From the NCBI RefSeq assembly GCF_900637195.1, contig NZ_LR134356.1:1860001-1924000 (forward strand): a stretch of DNA of 64,000 nt, read 5' to 3'. The notes beneath the pieces were generated by a model, which saw nothing but the letters and a program-made list of their open reading frames with translations, did no database searches and was not told the origin of the DNA. Position 1 is the stretch's first letter. Each line of letters begins with the position of its first letter. This DNA is from Mycolicibacterium aurum (GTDB lineage Bacteria > Actinomycetota > Actinomycetes > Mycobacteriales > Mycobacteriaceae). Position numbers and translations under genes: made by a program. This document shows, one piece after another, positions 27,660 through 36,508 of the stretch.

Positions 27660-27687
27660 GTTGAAGCTGTCATGTTGAAGCTGTCAT
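27660..27687. repeat. 14-bp perfect tandem duplication
   Basis: Two adjacent copies of GTTGAAGCTGTCAT lie in the promoter side of the metallopeptidase gene. It looks like a simple duplication or small variable-number repeat. The 270-base gap that contains it shows no gene. Confidence 0.6.
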
Positions 27688-27913
27688 TGCCGCACAGGTC
27701 TCAGGGGAGATCGGTGGCGGCATCCTGTCCGAACGTCACGCGCTGTCTGTCCAACACGGAAACCGGAGAAAGGAAACACCGCGTACCGGCGGAATCTCAG
27801 GAGAAGAAGTGACGGTCTGAGAATCTGCTTGCTCGGACCCGGCTACCGCAGTCTAGCAAGAAAGTCGCTGGCCTGGCCTTCGCGGTGACCGCGATGACAC
27901 TTCCTGCGTGACG

Positions 27914-28591
27914 TCAGCGGCTGGCGCGCCGTGCCAGTGCGGCCGGATCGTTGATGACGACGGTCTTGCCGCGTTGTTCGATCCAGCCGCGCTGGACGAA
28001 CTCCGACAGCGCCTTGTTGATCGTCTCCCGGGACGAACCCGCGAGCTGGGCGATCTCCTCCTGCGTCAGTCCGTGATCCACCCGCAAGGTCTGGCCCTGC
28101 TGGGTGCCGAAGCGCCGCGCCAGGTCCAGGAGTTGTTTGGCCACCCGGCCCGGGACGTCGGTGAAGATGAGGTCACACAGTGTGTCGTTGGTGCGACGCA
28201 GCCGGCGGGCCAGGACCCGCAGCAGCTGCTCGGTGATCTCCGGTCGCTCGGCGATCCAGAACCGCAGCGCGTCGCGATCCATGGTCACGGTCTTCACCTG
28301 GGTCAACGCGCTCACGGTCGACGTGCGAGGTCCGGGGTCGAAGATGGCCAGCTCGCCGAACATGTCGGACGGGCCCATCAGTGTCAGCAGGCTCTCGCGT
28401 CCGTCGGGTGCGCTGCAGCCGACCTTCACCGTGCCCGCCGTGATGATGTAGAGCTTGTCGCCCAGCTCGCCTTCGGTGAACACCTTGTGGCCGCGGCGGA
28501 ACGAGACCTCCTGCAGCTGGCCGGACAATGCTGCCACGGCTTCGGGGTCGACACCCCGGAATATCGCGGCCCGCGCCAGCACTTCGTCCAC
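27914..28591 (-). CDS. Crp/Fnr-family transcription regulator
   Basis: A 225-residue regulator strongly resembling mycobacterial Crp (Rv3676 type). The cyclic-nucleotide-binding domain is at residues 10-120, with [19 protein letters not shown] holding the Glu, Arg and Ser/Thr expected to bind cAMP. The winged helix is at 150-215, with [23 protein letters not shown] as the recognition helix. GTG 28591 is chosen because GGAGAGGG stands just upstream and the Crp alignment begins with [11 protein letters not shown]. It stands alone, so it is likely a global regulator. Confidence 0.88.
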   Translation of the reverse strand: MDEVLARAAIFRGVDPEAVAALSGQLQEVSFRRGHKVFTEGELGDKLYIITAGTVKVGCSAPDGRESLLTLMGPSDMFGELAIFDPGPRTSTVSALTQVKTVTMDRDALRFWIAERPEITEQLLRVLARRLRRTNDTLCDLIFTDVPGRVAKQLLDLARRFGTQQGQTLRVDHGLTQEEIAQLAGSSRETINKALSEFVQRGWIEQRGKTVVINDPAALARRASR

Positions 28592-28723
28592 GGTGCCCTC
28601 TCCGGCTCGCACGCTTGACCAACGTGCCGGTCCTGACAGACCGGTGTTACACGACCACAAAACATCCGCAACCTAGCAGGTGCGCGTCGGCTATGCGAGC
28701 CTCCGCGCCACAGGTGGTGCGGC

Positions 28724-29281
28724 TCAGGGATTTTGAGAGATGTCGAGACTGTCGCACAGCGACAGGAACGCCACGGCGAACGGGTTGTCCGACGTCTTGT
28801 CCCGGAGCAGCGGCCAATCCAGCTGCTCGCGGACCGCACGCACCACCGGCAGCAGGGTGGCGAAATCACAGTGGTGCTCGTGGAGTGCACGCAGCTTCTG
28901 GGTGACGACCTCGGTGGGACCGAGTACCGGGATCGCCAGGGCGAGCACGTCCTGGATCTCGGCGCGCGCGAGCAGAGCGGAATCCACCGGCACCCGGTTG
29001 ATCCGGTGAAGGACATCCACCAGGACCGGACCGTCCACGGTCAGAGCCGCCTTGAACAGCCATTCCTCCGGGGGCCGGCGGATGTCGAAGCCGGCCTTGG
29101 ACAGCGTGATGGCGGCCTGCTCGGCGTCGTCCTCGGCGACCACGAAGTCGACGTCGTGAAAGGGTTCGGGTCCGCCGTGCACCCAGAGCGCATAGCTTCC
29201 TGCCAGCGCAAAGGGGGGACCGTCGGCCTTGAGGGCCGACGCCGCCCTCTTCAGCGCTTCCCGCAGATCGTCCTGGGACAT
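28724..29281 (-). CDS. Nucleotidyltransferase-like protein
   Basis: A 185-residue protein with the polymerase-beta nucleotidyltransferase pattern: FALAGSYALWVHG followed by HDVDFVV (about residues 25-48), the G-S...D-x-D arrangement. The rest (LVDVLHRINRVPVD, VLGPTEVVTQKLRALHEHH) matches the AbiEii/MNT-like proteins of bacterial toxin or DNA-processing systems. No partner protein (antitoxin-like) is next to it, so the toxin link is weak. The neighbours are the Crp regulator upstream and an EEP phosphatase divergent. Confidence 0.7.
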   Translation of the reverse strand: MSQDDLREALKRAASALKADGPPFALAGSYALWVHGGPEPFHDVDFVVAEDDAEQAAITLSKAGFDIRRPPEEWLFKAALTVDGPVLVDVLHRINRVPVDSALLARAEIQDVLALAIPVLGPTEVVTQKLRALHEHHCDFATLLPVVRAVREQLDWPLLRDKTSDNPFAVAFLSLCDSLDISQNP

Positions 29282-29327
29282 TCACACCGCCGTTGCTTTC
29301 GACCGATAGGTGGGTAGTGGGATACCC

Positions 29328-30092
29328 ATGAAGCTGGTGACGTTCAACATCCTGCATGGGCGCACCCCCGGCGACGAGGTGGACCTGGACCGCTTCGTCG
29401 ACTGCGTGGCCCGGCTCGACGCGGACATCCTGGCGCTCCAAGAGGTCGACTCGGTTCAGCCCAGGTCCGGCCACGCCGACCTGACCGCACTGGCAGCCGA
29501 GGCGATGGGCGCGCAGAGTCATCGCTTCGTCGCGGCGATCGCCGGAACCCCCGGTGCGACGTGGATGGCCGCGACCGGCGAAGAGCAGCCGGGTACCGCC
29601 GCCTACGGCGTCGCCCTGCTGTCGCGTTATCCGGCGCTGAACTGGCAAGTGATCCGGTTGCCGAGGATTCCGTTTCGTTTCCCGATGTACCTGGACGCGC
29701 CCGGCCGGGTCAAGGTCATCGACGAGGAGCCCCGCGCAGCGGTGGTGGGCCAATTCGCCACGCCGCTGGGCGAATTGACGGTGGTCAACACCCACCTGTC
29801 GTTCGTCCCGGGCTGGAATCGGTCCCAGGTACGCCGGTTGATGCGCGATGTGCGCGCATTACCGGGACCCAGGATCCTCACCGGAGATCTCAATATGTCG
29901 GCCGCTGCAGCGCGCCGCTGGTCGGGGCTTCGGTCCCTGGCTGCCGCGCCGACGTTCCCGGCCGACGGTCCCAAGCAGCAACTCGACCACGTGCTGACCG
30001 ACGACCCGGGCCTGACCGCGATGAGCTGTGAGACGCCGCCACAGCCGATCTCCGATCATCGGCCGCTGGCGGTGCAGCTCGGGCGACGGTGA
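29328..30092 (+). CDS. Endonuclease/exonuclease/phosphatase (EEP) family protein
   Basis: A 254-residue EEP-fold metallohydrolase. The characteristic residues are KLVTFNILHG (Asn), LALQEVDSVQPRSGH (Glu), VVNTHLSF (Asn/His), RILTGDLNMS (Asp/Asn) and ISDHRPLAVQL (Asp/His), so the whole active site is present. It may act on phosphodiesters such as nucleic acid ends or phospholipid headgroups. ATG 29328 is preferred to an in-frame ATG at 29310 because the fold begins with KLVTFN. It converges on the second sulfotransferase gene. Confidence 0.85.
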   Translation: MKLVTFNILHGRTPGDEVDLDRFVDCVARLDADILALQEVDSVQPRSGHADLTALAAEAMGAQSHRFVAAIAGTPGATWMAATGEEQPGTAAYGVALLSRYPALNWQVIRLPRIPFRFPMYLDAPGRVKVIDEEPRAAVVGQFATPLGELTVVNTHLSFVPGWNRSQVRRLMRDVRALPGPRILTGDLNMSAAAARRWSGLRSLAAAPTFPADGPKQQLDHVLTDDPGLTAMSCETPPQPISDHRPLAVQLGRR

Positions 30093-30097
30093 GGTGG

Positions 30098-31342
30098 TCA
30101 GGTAAGAAATCGGGCCGCGTAGGGCGCGAACCGATCCCGTAGTTCCTCGGGGTCCAGCCCGAACATCTGCGCCGAGGTGTGCACGCGGCCGTGCCTGCCG
30201 CGGCGATGGGCGTGCAGATAGTCCGACACCGCGGAACGGACCTCGGCGGTGAAGGATTCGCCCGCGACGCGGTAGACGTTTTCGGCGACACCCACCTCAT
30301 CGGCCATGAAGTCGTCGAAGCGGATGTCGACGGAGCGGTCCGCCGGAATGACGGCACGGTCCCGCACGCAGGCGCCGAGAAGCCGTTCCAGCCGGTCCAC
30401 CCAGGAGTGCGCGACGGCGGAGACGTCGACGATGTCACGGTGCATCCGTTCCGAATACGTGATCATCGCGATCATCGACAGCGCGACGGGCACCGGGTCA
30501 CGGTGGGTGAACACCACGACGACGCCGGGCATGACGTCGCTCAGGACCGGCAGCTGCTCGAGGTGCTGGGGTGACTTGAGCACCCATCGCCTGCCGCCAC
30601 GCAGGAACTGCAGGGCCTTGAGCTGGGTGACCAGATACTCATACGACGACGTCTGGTCCCGGCTGCGGTAGTACTCGGTCCAGCGCGGCACCTGTGCGAG
30701 CGTCTCCATCAACATCGTGGAGAAATCGTTGGCCAGCAACTGGATTTCCTCGTGCACGTGGTCGGTGGTCATTTCGTGCATCAGCGCGAAGTGCGGCATC
30801 AGCAGGTCCATGGTCTGGACCGCGACATCCATTCGGCCGATCCTCGGATCGGGGTGCACGCCCGCTTCGGCGGACAGTGGAAACGGCTCGACGCCCTCCC
30901 AGTACGGCAGGCTGCGAAAGGTGGACGCCGACGCCAACAGGTTGTGCAGGTGGGTGGTGCCTGACCGGGGGAGGCCCGCGATGACCACGGGGGGCACCAG
31001 TTCGAGGTCCTCGATCTCGGGGTGCCGCGTGAGCAGGTCGGTGAGCAGCAGTCGATTCTTCAGCCACTGCACGAGCTGCATGTGGAAGTTGACGATTCCG
31101 GGCCCGTGCATGTCGATCTCGCCGAGCTCCGACACGTACAGGTCCAGCCGCTCGCGGTAGTCGTCGGGCCCGAAATCGTCGAGGCCGGTGGCCTCCCGCG
31201 CCCGCGCGTGCAGCACGTCGGCGTCCAGTGGGCAGTCGGCGGCGAGCGTGGCCATCATCTGCCGAAGCTGTTGTGCCTCAGCGCTGTATCGAGGCTCAGC
31301 CAGGTCGTGCAGCTGGATGAGCTCCTCTGTGGTGTCCGTCAC
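30098..31342 (-). CDS. Sulfotransferase family protein (second copy)
   Basis: A 414-residue sulfotransferase-like enzyme with intact PAPS loops: VVIAGLPRSGTTHLHNLLA (about residues 119-137) and VVVFTHRDPVPVALSMI. Its N-terminal AREATGLDDFGPD resembles the sulfotransferase at 16874, so the two are paralogues. It starts at GTG 31342 and is divergent from a TetR gene that is coupled to a DUF1214 gene. Substrate unknown; in mycobacteria such enzymes sulfate lipids and sugars. Confidence 0.86.
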   Translation of the reverse strand: MTDTTEELIQLHDLAEPRYSAEAQQLRQMMATLAADCPLDADVLHARAREATGLDDFGPDDYRERLDLYVSELGEIDMHGPGIVNFHMQLVQWLKNRLLLTDLLTRHPEIEDLELVPPVVIAGLPRSGTTHLHNLLASASTFRSLPYWEGVEPFPLSAEAGVHPDPRIGRMDVAVQTMDLLMPHFALMHEMTTDHVHEEIQLLANDFSTMLMETLAQVPRWTEYYRSRDQTSSYEYLVTQLKALQFLRGGRRWVLKSPQHLEQLPVLSDVMPGVVVVFTHRDPVPVALSMIAMITYSERMHRDIVDVSAVAHSWVDRLERLLGACVRDRAVIPADRSVDIRFDDFMADEVGVAENVYRVAGESFTAEVRSAVSDYLHAHRRGRHGRVHTSAQMFGLDPEELRDRFAPYAARFLT

Positions 31343-31353
31343 ATCGAGTTATG

Positions 31354-31371
31354 TTACTCTCAGTATCGTAA
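31354..31371. promoter_or_regulatory. Candidate TetR operator, sulfotransferase/TetR gap
   Basis: Arms TTAC and GTAA, 10 bases apart, lie in the 28-base gap between the divergent sulfotransferase and TetR starts. The gap is so short that a repressor bound here would cover both promoters. The arms are too short for strong support. Confidence 0.35.
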
Positions 31372-31946
31372 TGAGGACAGATGTTGGGCGACCCAGAAAT
31401 CGCGCCATCGATGAGGCGGTGTTGCGGGTCACCGTCGAGTTGATCGGCGAGTCCTCATATGCCGATCTGTCCCTGGACGCCATCGCGGTGCGGGCCGGCA
31501 CCAGCAAGCCCGCGATCTACCGGCGGTGGCGGGGCAAGGCTCACCTCGTGCACGAGGCCGTCTTCCCGATCGACGAGACCACCGAGCTTCCCGAGACCGG
31601 GTCGCTGGAAGGTGATGTCCAGGAGATGATCCGGCGCACTCTCGCGGTCCTCAGCACGCCCGCCGCACGCGCGGCGCTACCCGGTCTCATCGGCGAGATG
31701 GCATCGGACCCCACACTGCACACCGCGCTGCTGGAACGTTTCGGCGACATCCTGGTTCGCGGTCTCACCGACTACCTCGAGTCGGCCACCCGGCGCGGTG
31801 AGGTCCGCCGAGACGTCACCGCGACCGACCTCGCTGAGTCCATCGCGGGAATGACGTTGCTGGCCTTGATCACTCGTGGCGCTGCCATCGATGAGAACTG
31901 GGTCGGCCGAACCGCCCGGTTGATCACGAAAGGAATCAGTTCATGA
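31371..31946 (+). CDS. TetR-family regulator of the sulfotransferase/DUF1214 module
   Basis: A 191-residue TetR regulator. Helix-turn-helix residues lie at about 30-60 (LSLDAIAVRAGTSKPAIYRRWRGK). The rest is the C-terminal ligand domain with GLIGEMASDPTLHTALLERFGD. Its ATG at 31371 lies only 28 bases from the divergent sulfotransferase start, and its stop overlaps the DUF1214 start by 4 bases (ATGA). It probably represses both. Confidence 0.88.
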   Translation: MRTDVGRPRNRAIDEAVLRVTVELIGESSYADLSLDAIAVRAGTSKPAIYRRWRGKAHLVHEAVFPIDETTELPETGSLEGDVQEMIRRTLAVLSTPAARAALPGLIGEMASDPTLHTALLERFGDILVRGLTDYLESATRRGEVRRDVTATDLAESIAGMTLLALITRGAAIDENWVGRTARLITKGISS

Positions 31947-33055
31947 CCACCGAACCGCATGAGGCCACCGCCGCGTGGCGAGAACTGCTGGACACCCTGC
32001 GCGGACTCGACGAGTCGTTCATGACCGGGCCCAAGGCCGTCACCGATGACCGCCACATCGCCGACGGCTACCGCATGATCGCCACCACGCTCGGCGTGGC
32101 CCTCGACACCTACCTGTTCGCCGACCCGAGCCGTCCACGGTGGCACGAGGTCAATTCGCCGTTCCGCCCCGATCGCCGTTGGGGCGGTGACAACACCGAC
32201 GCCATCTACTACATGTGCCCGGTCGATCCGGCCCGGCGCTACCGGATCACCGGGAATCGCGGTGACAGCGTGTACTTCTCGGTGACTGCCTACAACGAAC
32301 CCGCACCGGGCGCGTGGTCGGACCGCATCGTCGCGATCCTGCGTGACGACGACCTCGATGTCGACGACGACGGAAACTTCGCCTTCGACTTCGGGCCCGA
32401 GCCCGGCGCCGCGATCCTGATGACTCGTGACTACCAGGCGGACCCACTGGTGGGCAGGCCGGTGTCGTGGACGATCGAGGCACTGGATCCGCCGGAACCC
32501 TTCCGGCACGGCGAGGCGGAGACGGCGGCCGCGCTGCGGGCGAGTGCGGCGTGGTTGCGCACGATGTTTGCGATACTGCCGCTTGCGGTCGGCGTGAAGA
32601 ACACCGACGAGCACCGCCTCGGTCATGAAACTGCTATGGCCGCCAATGATTTCGCCGAGCCCTACCAGGTGCCCGACGCCAACTTCGGTTGGTCTGCGCG
32701 CGACGCCTGCTATGCCTACGGCAGCTTCGATCTGGCCGACGACGAAGCCCTGGTGGTCACGCACCGGCCGCCGAGTTGCCGCTTCTGGAATCTGGTGGTG
32801 TGGAACCAGTTCATGGCTGTGCCCGGGGTGGCGGATGCCCGCAGCTCGCTCAACGGTTTCACCGCGGTGCCCAACAGCGACGGATCGGTGACGGTGGTGG
32901 TCTCGCGGGGGATGACCACTCACCCCAACTCGTTGACCACGCTCGACTACCCGCGCGGAAATCTGGCATTCCGGTGGTTTCTCGCCGATGCGGTACCGGC
33001 CCGGCCCGAGGTCCGGCTGGTGAAGGTGGCGGCGGCGCCGACGGCGCTGACCTGA
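31943..33055 (+). CDS. DUF1214 domain protein (cytosolic, second copy)
   Basis: A 370-residue protein of the DUF1214 group without signal peptide. Conserved stretches are PFRPDRRWGGDNTDAIYYM, YRITGNRGDSVYFSVTAY, a central FAFDFGPEPG and the C-terminal DDEALVVTHRPPSCRFWNLVVWN. It is coupled to the TetR gene by a 4-base overlap and faces the divergent sulfotransferase. It has the same partner type as the copy at 18025-19269 but lacks the VTPAER tail found in the other two members of the window. Confidence 0.82.
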   Translation: MTTEPHEATAAWRELLDTLRGLDESFMTGPKAVTDDRHIADGYRMIATTLGVALDTYLFADPSRPRWHEVNSPFRPDRRWGGDNTDAIYYMCPVDPARRYRITGNRGDSVYFSVTAYNEPAPGAWSDRIVAILRDDDLDVDDDGNFAFDFGPEPGAAILMTRDYQADPLVGRPVSWTIEALDPPEPFRHGEAETAAALRASAAWLRTMFAILPLAVGVKNTDEHRLGHETAMAANDFAEPYQVPDANFGWSARDACYAYGSFDLADDEALVVTHRPPSCRFWNLVVWNQFMAVPGVADARSSLNGFTAVPNSDGSVTVVVSRGMTTHPNSLTTLDYPRGNLAFRWFLADAVPARPEVRLVKVAAAPTALT

Positions 33056-33056
33056 G

Positions 33057-33076
33057 CAAGGGACTTTGGTCCCGCC
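33057..33076. promoter_or_regulatory. Candidate DosR (DevR) box
   Basis: The core GGGACTTTGGTCCC differs at one position from the DosR consensus core GGGACTWWAGTCCC. The site begins just after the DUF1214 stop and lies about 100 bases before the universal stress protein start. Universal stress proteins are classic DosR targets in mycobacteria. Confidence 0.65.
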
Positions 33077-33175
33077 GCGGAAGTGACCGTCGCCCACTGC
33101 CCTGCGGCGCGCCGCTGCCATAGCGTCGGGGTATCGGGTGGAGCCAATGCCGCCCAGCTCAAGGAGGCACGCCAG

Positions 33176-34063
33176 ATGTCCAGCCACTCAGCTCCGCACG
33201 GCATCATCGTCGCAGTGGACGGGTCGGCCCCCTCCCGGGTCGCGGTCGACTGGGCGGCCCGGGATGCCGCCATGCGTCGCGTTCCCCTGACGCTCGCCCA
33301 TGTCCTGCCCGGCGCGGCGATGCAGTCCTGGATCCAGGTTCCGCTACCCGCGTCGTACTACGAGGACGAAAAGGACGAGGCGCGCCGGATCCTCACCGAC
33401 GCGCGCGCCGTCGTCGACGCGGCCACCAAGGGTGCCGAGCTACCCGCAGTCACCGAAGAGGTGCTCTCCGGTCAGCCCGTCCCCACCCTGGCCGATCTGT
33501 CCAAGGACGCCGACATGATCGTCGTCGGCAGTCGCGGGCTCGGCAAGTGGGAGCGCCGTCTGCTCGGTTCTGTCAGCTCGGGTCTGACGCAGCACGCGCA
33601 CTGTCCGGTGGCGGTGATTCACGACGAGGACCCGCTGATTCCCCACCCCGCGCAGGCGCCTGTCGTGGTGGGCATCGACGGCTCGCCGGCGTCCGAGCAT
33701 GCCACTGCGATCGCTTTCGACGAGGCCTCGCGGCGGGGTGTCGAACTGGTCGCCGTGCACACCTGGAGCGACGCCGGATACGCGTTGCCCGACTCCGGTT
33801 GGAGCGAGATCCAGCCGGAGGAAGACATGCTGCTGGCTGAGCGGCTCGCCGGGTGGCAGGAGCGCTATCCCGATGTGTCCGTGCGGCGGGTGGTGTGTCG
33901 CGACCAGCCGGCCCGGCGGCTTCTGGACGAAGCGGCACGGGGACAGCTGCTCGTCGTCGGCAGTCACGGACGCGGCGGATTCGCCGGAATGCTGCTCGGC
34001 TCGGTGGGTTCGCAGGTCGCCCAGTCGGCGCGTGGACCGGTGATCGTGGCACGAAAGTCGTGA
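33176..34063 (+). CDS. Universal stress protein, tandem UspA domains
   Basis: A 295-residue protein made of two UspA domains (about residues 8-145 and 155-293). Both carry the ATP-binding pattern: GIIVAVDGSAPS with VVGSRGLGKWERRLLGSVS in the first, and VVVGIDGSPAS with VVGSHGRGGFAGMLLGSVGS in the second. Mycobacterial two-domain Usps act in hypoxia and stasis adaptation. A strong ribosome site AAGGAGG stands 8 bases before ATG 33176. A DosR-like box upstream suggests induction by low oxygen or nitric oxide. Confidence 0.92.
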   Translation: MSSHSAPHGIIVAVDGSAPSRVAVDWAARDAAMRRVPLTLAHVLPGAAMQSWIQVPLPASYYEDEKDEARRILTDARAVVDAATKGAELPAVTEEVLSGQPVPTLADLSKDADMIVVGSRGLGKWERRLLGSVSSGLTQHAHCPVAVIHDEDPLIPHPAQAPVVVGIDGSPASEHATAIAFDEASRRGVELVAVHTWSDAGYALPDSGWSEIQPEEDMLLAERLAGWQERYPDVSVRRVVCRDQPARRLLDEAARGQLLVVGSHGRGGFAGMLLGSVGSQVAQSARGPVIVARKS

Positions 34064-34084
34064 CCGGACCGCAGTGCGGCCCTG

Positions 34085-34100
34085 GCCGGCACAGACCGGC
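34085..34100. terminator. Possible bidirectional hairpin between convergent genes
   Basis: GCCGG and CCGGC form a 5-bp stem with a 6-base loop between the universal stress protein and acyl-CoA dehydrogenase stops. There is no T-run, as is usual in mycobacteria. Weak support. Confidence 0.3.
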
Positions 34101-34132
34101 AAGGACCGCGGCGACGACCGCGGACGGCATCG

Positions 34133-35275
34133 CTACCGCGTGGTCAGCCGGCCGTAGCGCGTGATGTGGTGGTCGGTTGACCCGAATTCGAACTGCAGGG
34201 CGGTCAGCCTCTTGAAGTAGTGGCCGATGGCCAACTCCTCGGTCATGCCCATGCCGCCGTGCAGCTGCACCGCCTGCTGACCGACGAACTGCGCCGCCCT
34301 GCCCACGGTCGCCTTGGCTGCCGATACCGCCTGTGCGCGGGTGGCCTCGTCTGTGTCGAGTTTCAGGATCGCCAGGAGCGCGGCGGCGGCCGCCTGTTCC
34401 ACCTCCATGTACATGTCGACCATGCGGTGCTGGAGCACCTGGAAGCTGCCGATCGGCTGGCCGAACTGCTGGCGCTGCTTGCAGTAGTCGACGGTGTCGG
34501 CCAGGACCTTGCGCATACATCCCACCGCTTCGGCGCTGACCGCAGCGGCCCCTTCGTCGCGTGCACGCGCGATCGACGGCCATGCACCGCCCTCGTCGCC
34601 CAGCAGTGCTTCCGCAGGAAGCCGTACTCCTTCCAGCGTGATGTCCGCGGCGCGCCGGTCATCGATCGTTCGGTAGGCGTGCATCGTGAGACCGGTGGGC
34701 GCGGAGGCCATGTCGACGAGGAAAAGAGAGATTCCGTCCGCGTCGTCCGGAGCGCCGGAAGTCCGGGCGGTGACGAGCACGTGGCCGGCCAGCGGCGCGC
34801 TCGACACCACGATCTTCGAGCCTGTCAGCACCCAGCCGTCGCCGTCGCGATGGGCCGTCGTGGTGACGTTCTGCCAGTGCTGTCCGGACGTCGGCTCGGT
34901 GGCGGCCAATGCCACCACGGCGCTGCCGGAGGTGATCGTGTCCAGGAGTGCGGTCGCGGCGTCCCCGCCGGCGCGCAGCAGCACGCCGGCGGCAACCACG
35001 GCTGTGTCAACGTAAGGTTCGACCACCAGCGCGTGCCCCAGCGCTTCCGCGATGAGCATCATCTCCACCGGACCGCCGCCGATCCCGCCGTGCTCCTCGG
35101 GCAGGGCGGCACCCAGGATGCCGAGCTCGTCGGCGAACGCCCGCCAGATATCCGGCTGCCAGCCCGAACCGGTTTTGGCTGCGGCACGGCTCTTTTCGAG
35201 GTCGTACCGGGTGGCGAGGAAACGGGTCAGGCCGCCGCGCAGCAGGTCCTGTTCGTCGTTGAGTGTGAAGTCCAT
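34133..35275 (-). CDS. Acyl-CoA dehydrogenase, second of a pair
   Basis: A 380-residue acyl-CoA dehydrogenase-fold protein. Domain order is normal: helical N domain, beta domain with VVALAATEPTSGQHWQNV and WVLTGSKIVV, and a C-terminal helical domain with KQRQQFGQPIGSFQVLQHRMVDMYME and VQLHGGMGMTEELAIGHYFKRL. The Glu of classical ACADs is not at the C-terminal GTSE position (here TALQFEFGSTD), so it may be the partner subunit of a heterotetramer. ATG 35275 follows directly after the stop of the upstream dehydrogenase. Confidence 0.85.
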   Translation of the reverse strand: MDFTLNDEQDLLRGGLTRFLATRYDLEKSRAAAKTGSGWQPDIWRAFADELGILGAALPEEHGGIGGGPVEMMLIAEALGHALVVEPYVDTAVVAAGVLLRAGGDAATALLDTITSGSAVVALAATEPTSGQHWQNVTTTAHRDGDGWVLTGSKIVVSSAPLAGHVLVTARTSGAPDDADGISLFLVDMASAPTGLTMHAYRTIDDRRAADITLEGVRLPAEALLGDEGGAWPSIARARDEGAAAVSAEAVGCMRKVLADTVDYCKQRQQFGQPIGSFQVLQHRMVDMYMEVEQAAAAALLAILKLDTDEATRAQAVSAAKATVGRAAQFVGQQAVQLHGGMGMTEELAIGHYFKRLTALQFEFGSTDHHITRYGRLTTR

Positions 35276-36508
35276 CTAGAGCCCCAATGCAGCCTTGGCG
35301 AGGATGTTGCGCTGAATTTCGTTGCTGCCGGCATAGATTGATCCGGCACGGTCGTTGAAGTACCGCAGAGGCGCGACCGCTTGCCAGGGTTCACCACTGA
35401 CGTAGTCATCGGCGGGCGGCTCGAAGTCCGCGATGGGTCCACCGGGACAGGTCGCGTGGGGCTGGTACACCCGGGCGCGGGGCCCGGCGGCCTCCATGGC
35501 GAGTTCGGTGATCGCCTGGCTCAACTCGGTGCCCAGGACCTTGAGCATCGACGACTTCGCCCCGGGATTGCCGCCCCCGGCGACCACGGCCAGCACCTGA
35601 TACTCGAGGATCTCCAGCACCTCGGTGCGCATCCTCACATCGGCGAGTTTGCGGGCGAAGGCGGGGTCGTCGAGGAGCCGGCCACCGGCGGGACCGGGTT
35701 GTCCGGCGGCGGCCGCGGCGATGTTCTCGGCCATCACCTGTAAGCCGGGTGCGACCGCGCCGCCACCGCGTTCGAACTCCAGCAGGTACTTGGCCACCGT
35801 CCATCCGTCGTCGATCTGGCCGATGACGTTGTTCTTGGGCACCCGCACGTCATCGAAGAACACCTGGTTCTGCACCTCTTCGCCCGACGTCATCACGAGG
35901 GGCCTGATCTCGACACCGGGCGTCGACATGTCCATGAGGACGAAGGTGATGCCTCGCTGCTTCTTGTCCAAACGCGCGGTCCGCACGAGCGCGAACATCC
36001 AATTGGCCTCGCGGGCGTGCGTGGTCCAGATCTTGCTGCCAGTGCACACCAGGTGGTCGCCGTCGTCACGCGCCGCCATGGACAGCGCGGCGAGGTCCGA
36101 ACCCGCTTCCGGTTCGGAGTAGCCCTGGCAGAAGAACACCTCGCCGGTCAGGATGCGCGGCAAGAAGTAGCTCTTTTGCTCGTCGGTGCCGAATTTGATG
36201 ATGGCGTGCGCGACCATCCTGATTCCCATCGGCGACAGCGAGGGTGCGCCGGCCAGAGTGGATTCTCGGCTGAAGATGTAGTGCTGGGTGAGGCTCCAGT
36301 CGCAGCCGCCGTGGGCGACCGGCCATGCCGGGGCGGCCCAGCCCCGTTCGTGCAGGATCCGCTGCCACTCCATACTCGCGTCATGATCGGCGTACACGCT
36401 GGTCATCAGTTGACCGGCCCGGCGGAGCTCCGGCGTCAGCTTGTCGTCGAGGAATGCCCGCACTTCGTCGCGGAACGCGAGGTCGGTGGCCGACCAGCCC
36501 AAGTCCAT
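35276..36508 (-). CDS. Acyl-CoA dehydrogenase, first of a pair
   Basis: A 410-residue acyl-CoA dehydrogenase. It shows CQGYSEPEAGSDLAALSMAARDDGDHLV (FAD-binding beta domain), KIWTTHAREANWMFALVRT and a C-terminal AGSIYAGSNEIQRNILAKAALGL with the motif around the flavin site. ATG 36508 has the ribosome site GGAGAC nearby. The two dehydrogenases abut without a gap (TAG-ATG). Paired FadE subunits of this kind make the alpha2-beta2 dehydrogenases that act on steroid side chains and ring-derived CoA esters in actinobacteria; that role is an inference here. Confidence 0.87.
   Translation of the reverse strand: MDLGWSATDLAFRDEVRAFLDDKLTPELRRAGQLMTSVYADHDASMEWQRILHERGWAAPAWPVAHGGCDWSLTQHYIFSRESTLAGAPSLSPMGIRMVAHAIIKFGTDEQKSYFLPRILTGEVFFCQGYSEPEAGSDLAALSMAARDDGDHLVCTGSKIWTTHAREANWMFALVRTARLDKKQRGITFVLMDMSTPGVEIRPLVMTSGEEVQNQVFFDDVRVPKNNVIGQIDDGWTVAKYLLEFERGGGAVAPGLQVMAENIAAAAAGQPGPAGGRLLDDPAFARKLADVRMRTEVLEILEYQVLAVVAGGGNPGAKSSMLKVLGTELSQAITELAMEAAGPRARVYQPHATCPGGPIADFEPPADDYVSGEPWQAVAPLRYFNDRAGSIYAGSNEIQRNILAKAALGL

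Noticed and set aside
28632..28680. Crp autoregulatory site before the Crp-like gene
   Set aside because: The stretch TGTGGTCGTGTAACA is only partly symmetrical and the half-site spacing does not fit TGTGA-N6-TCACA.
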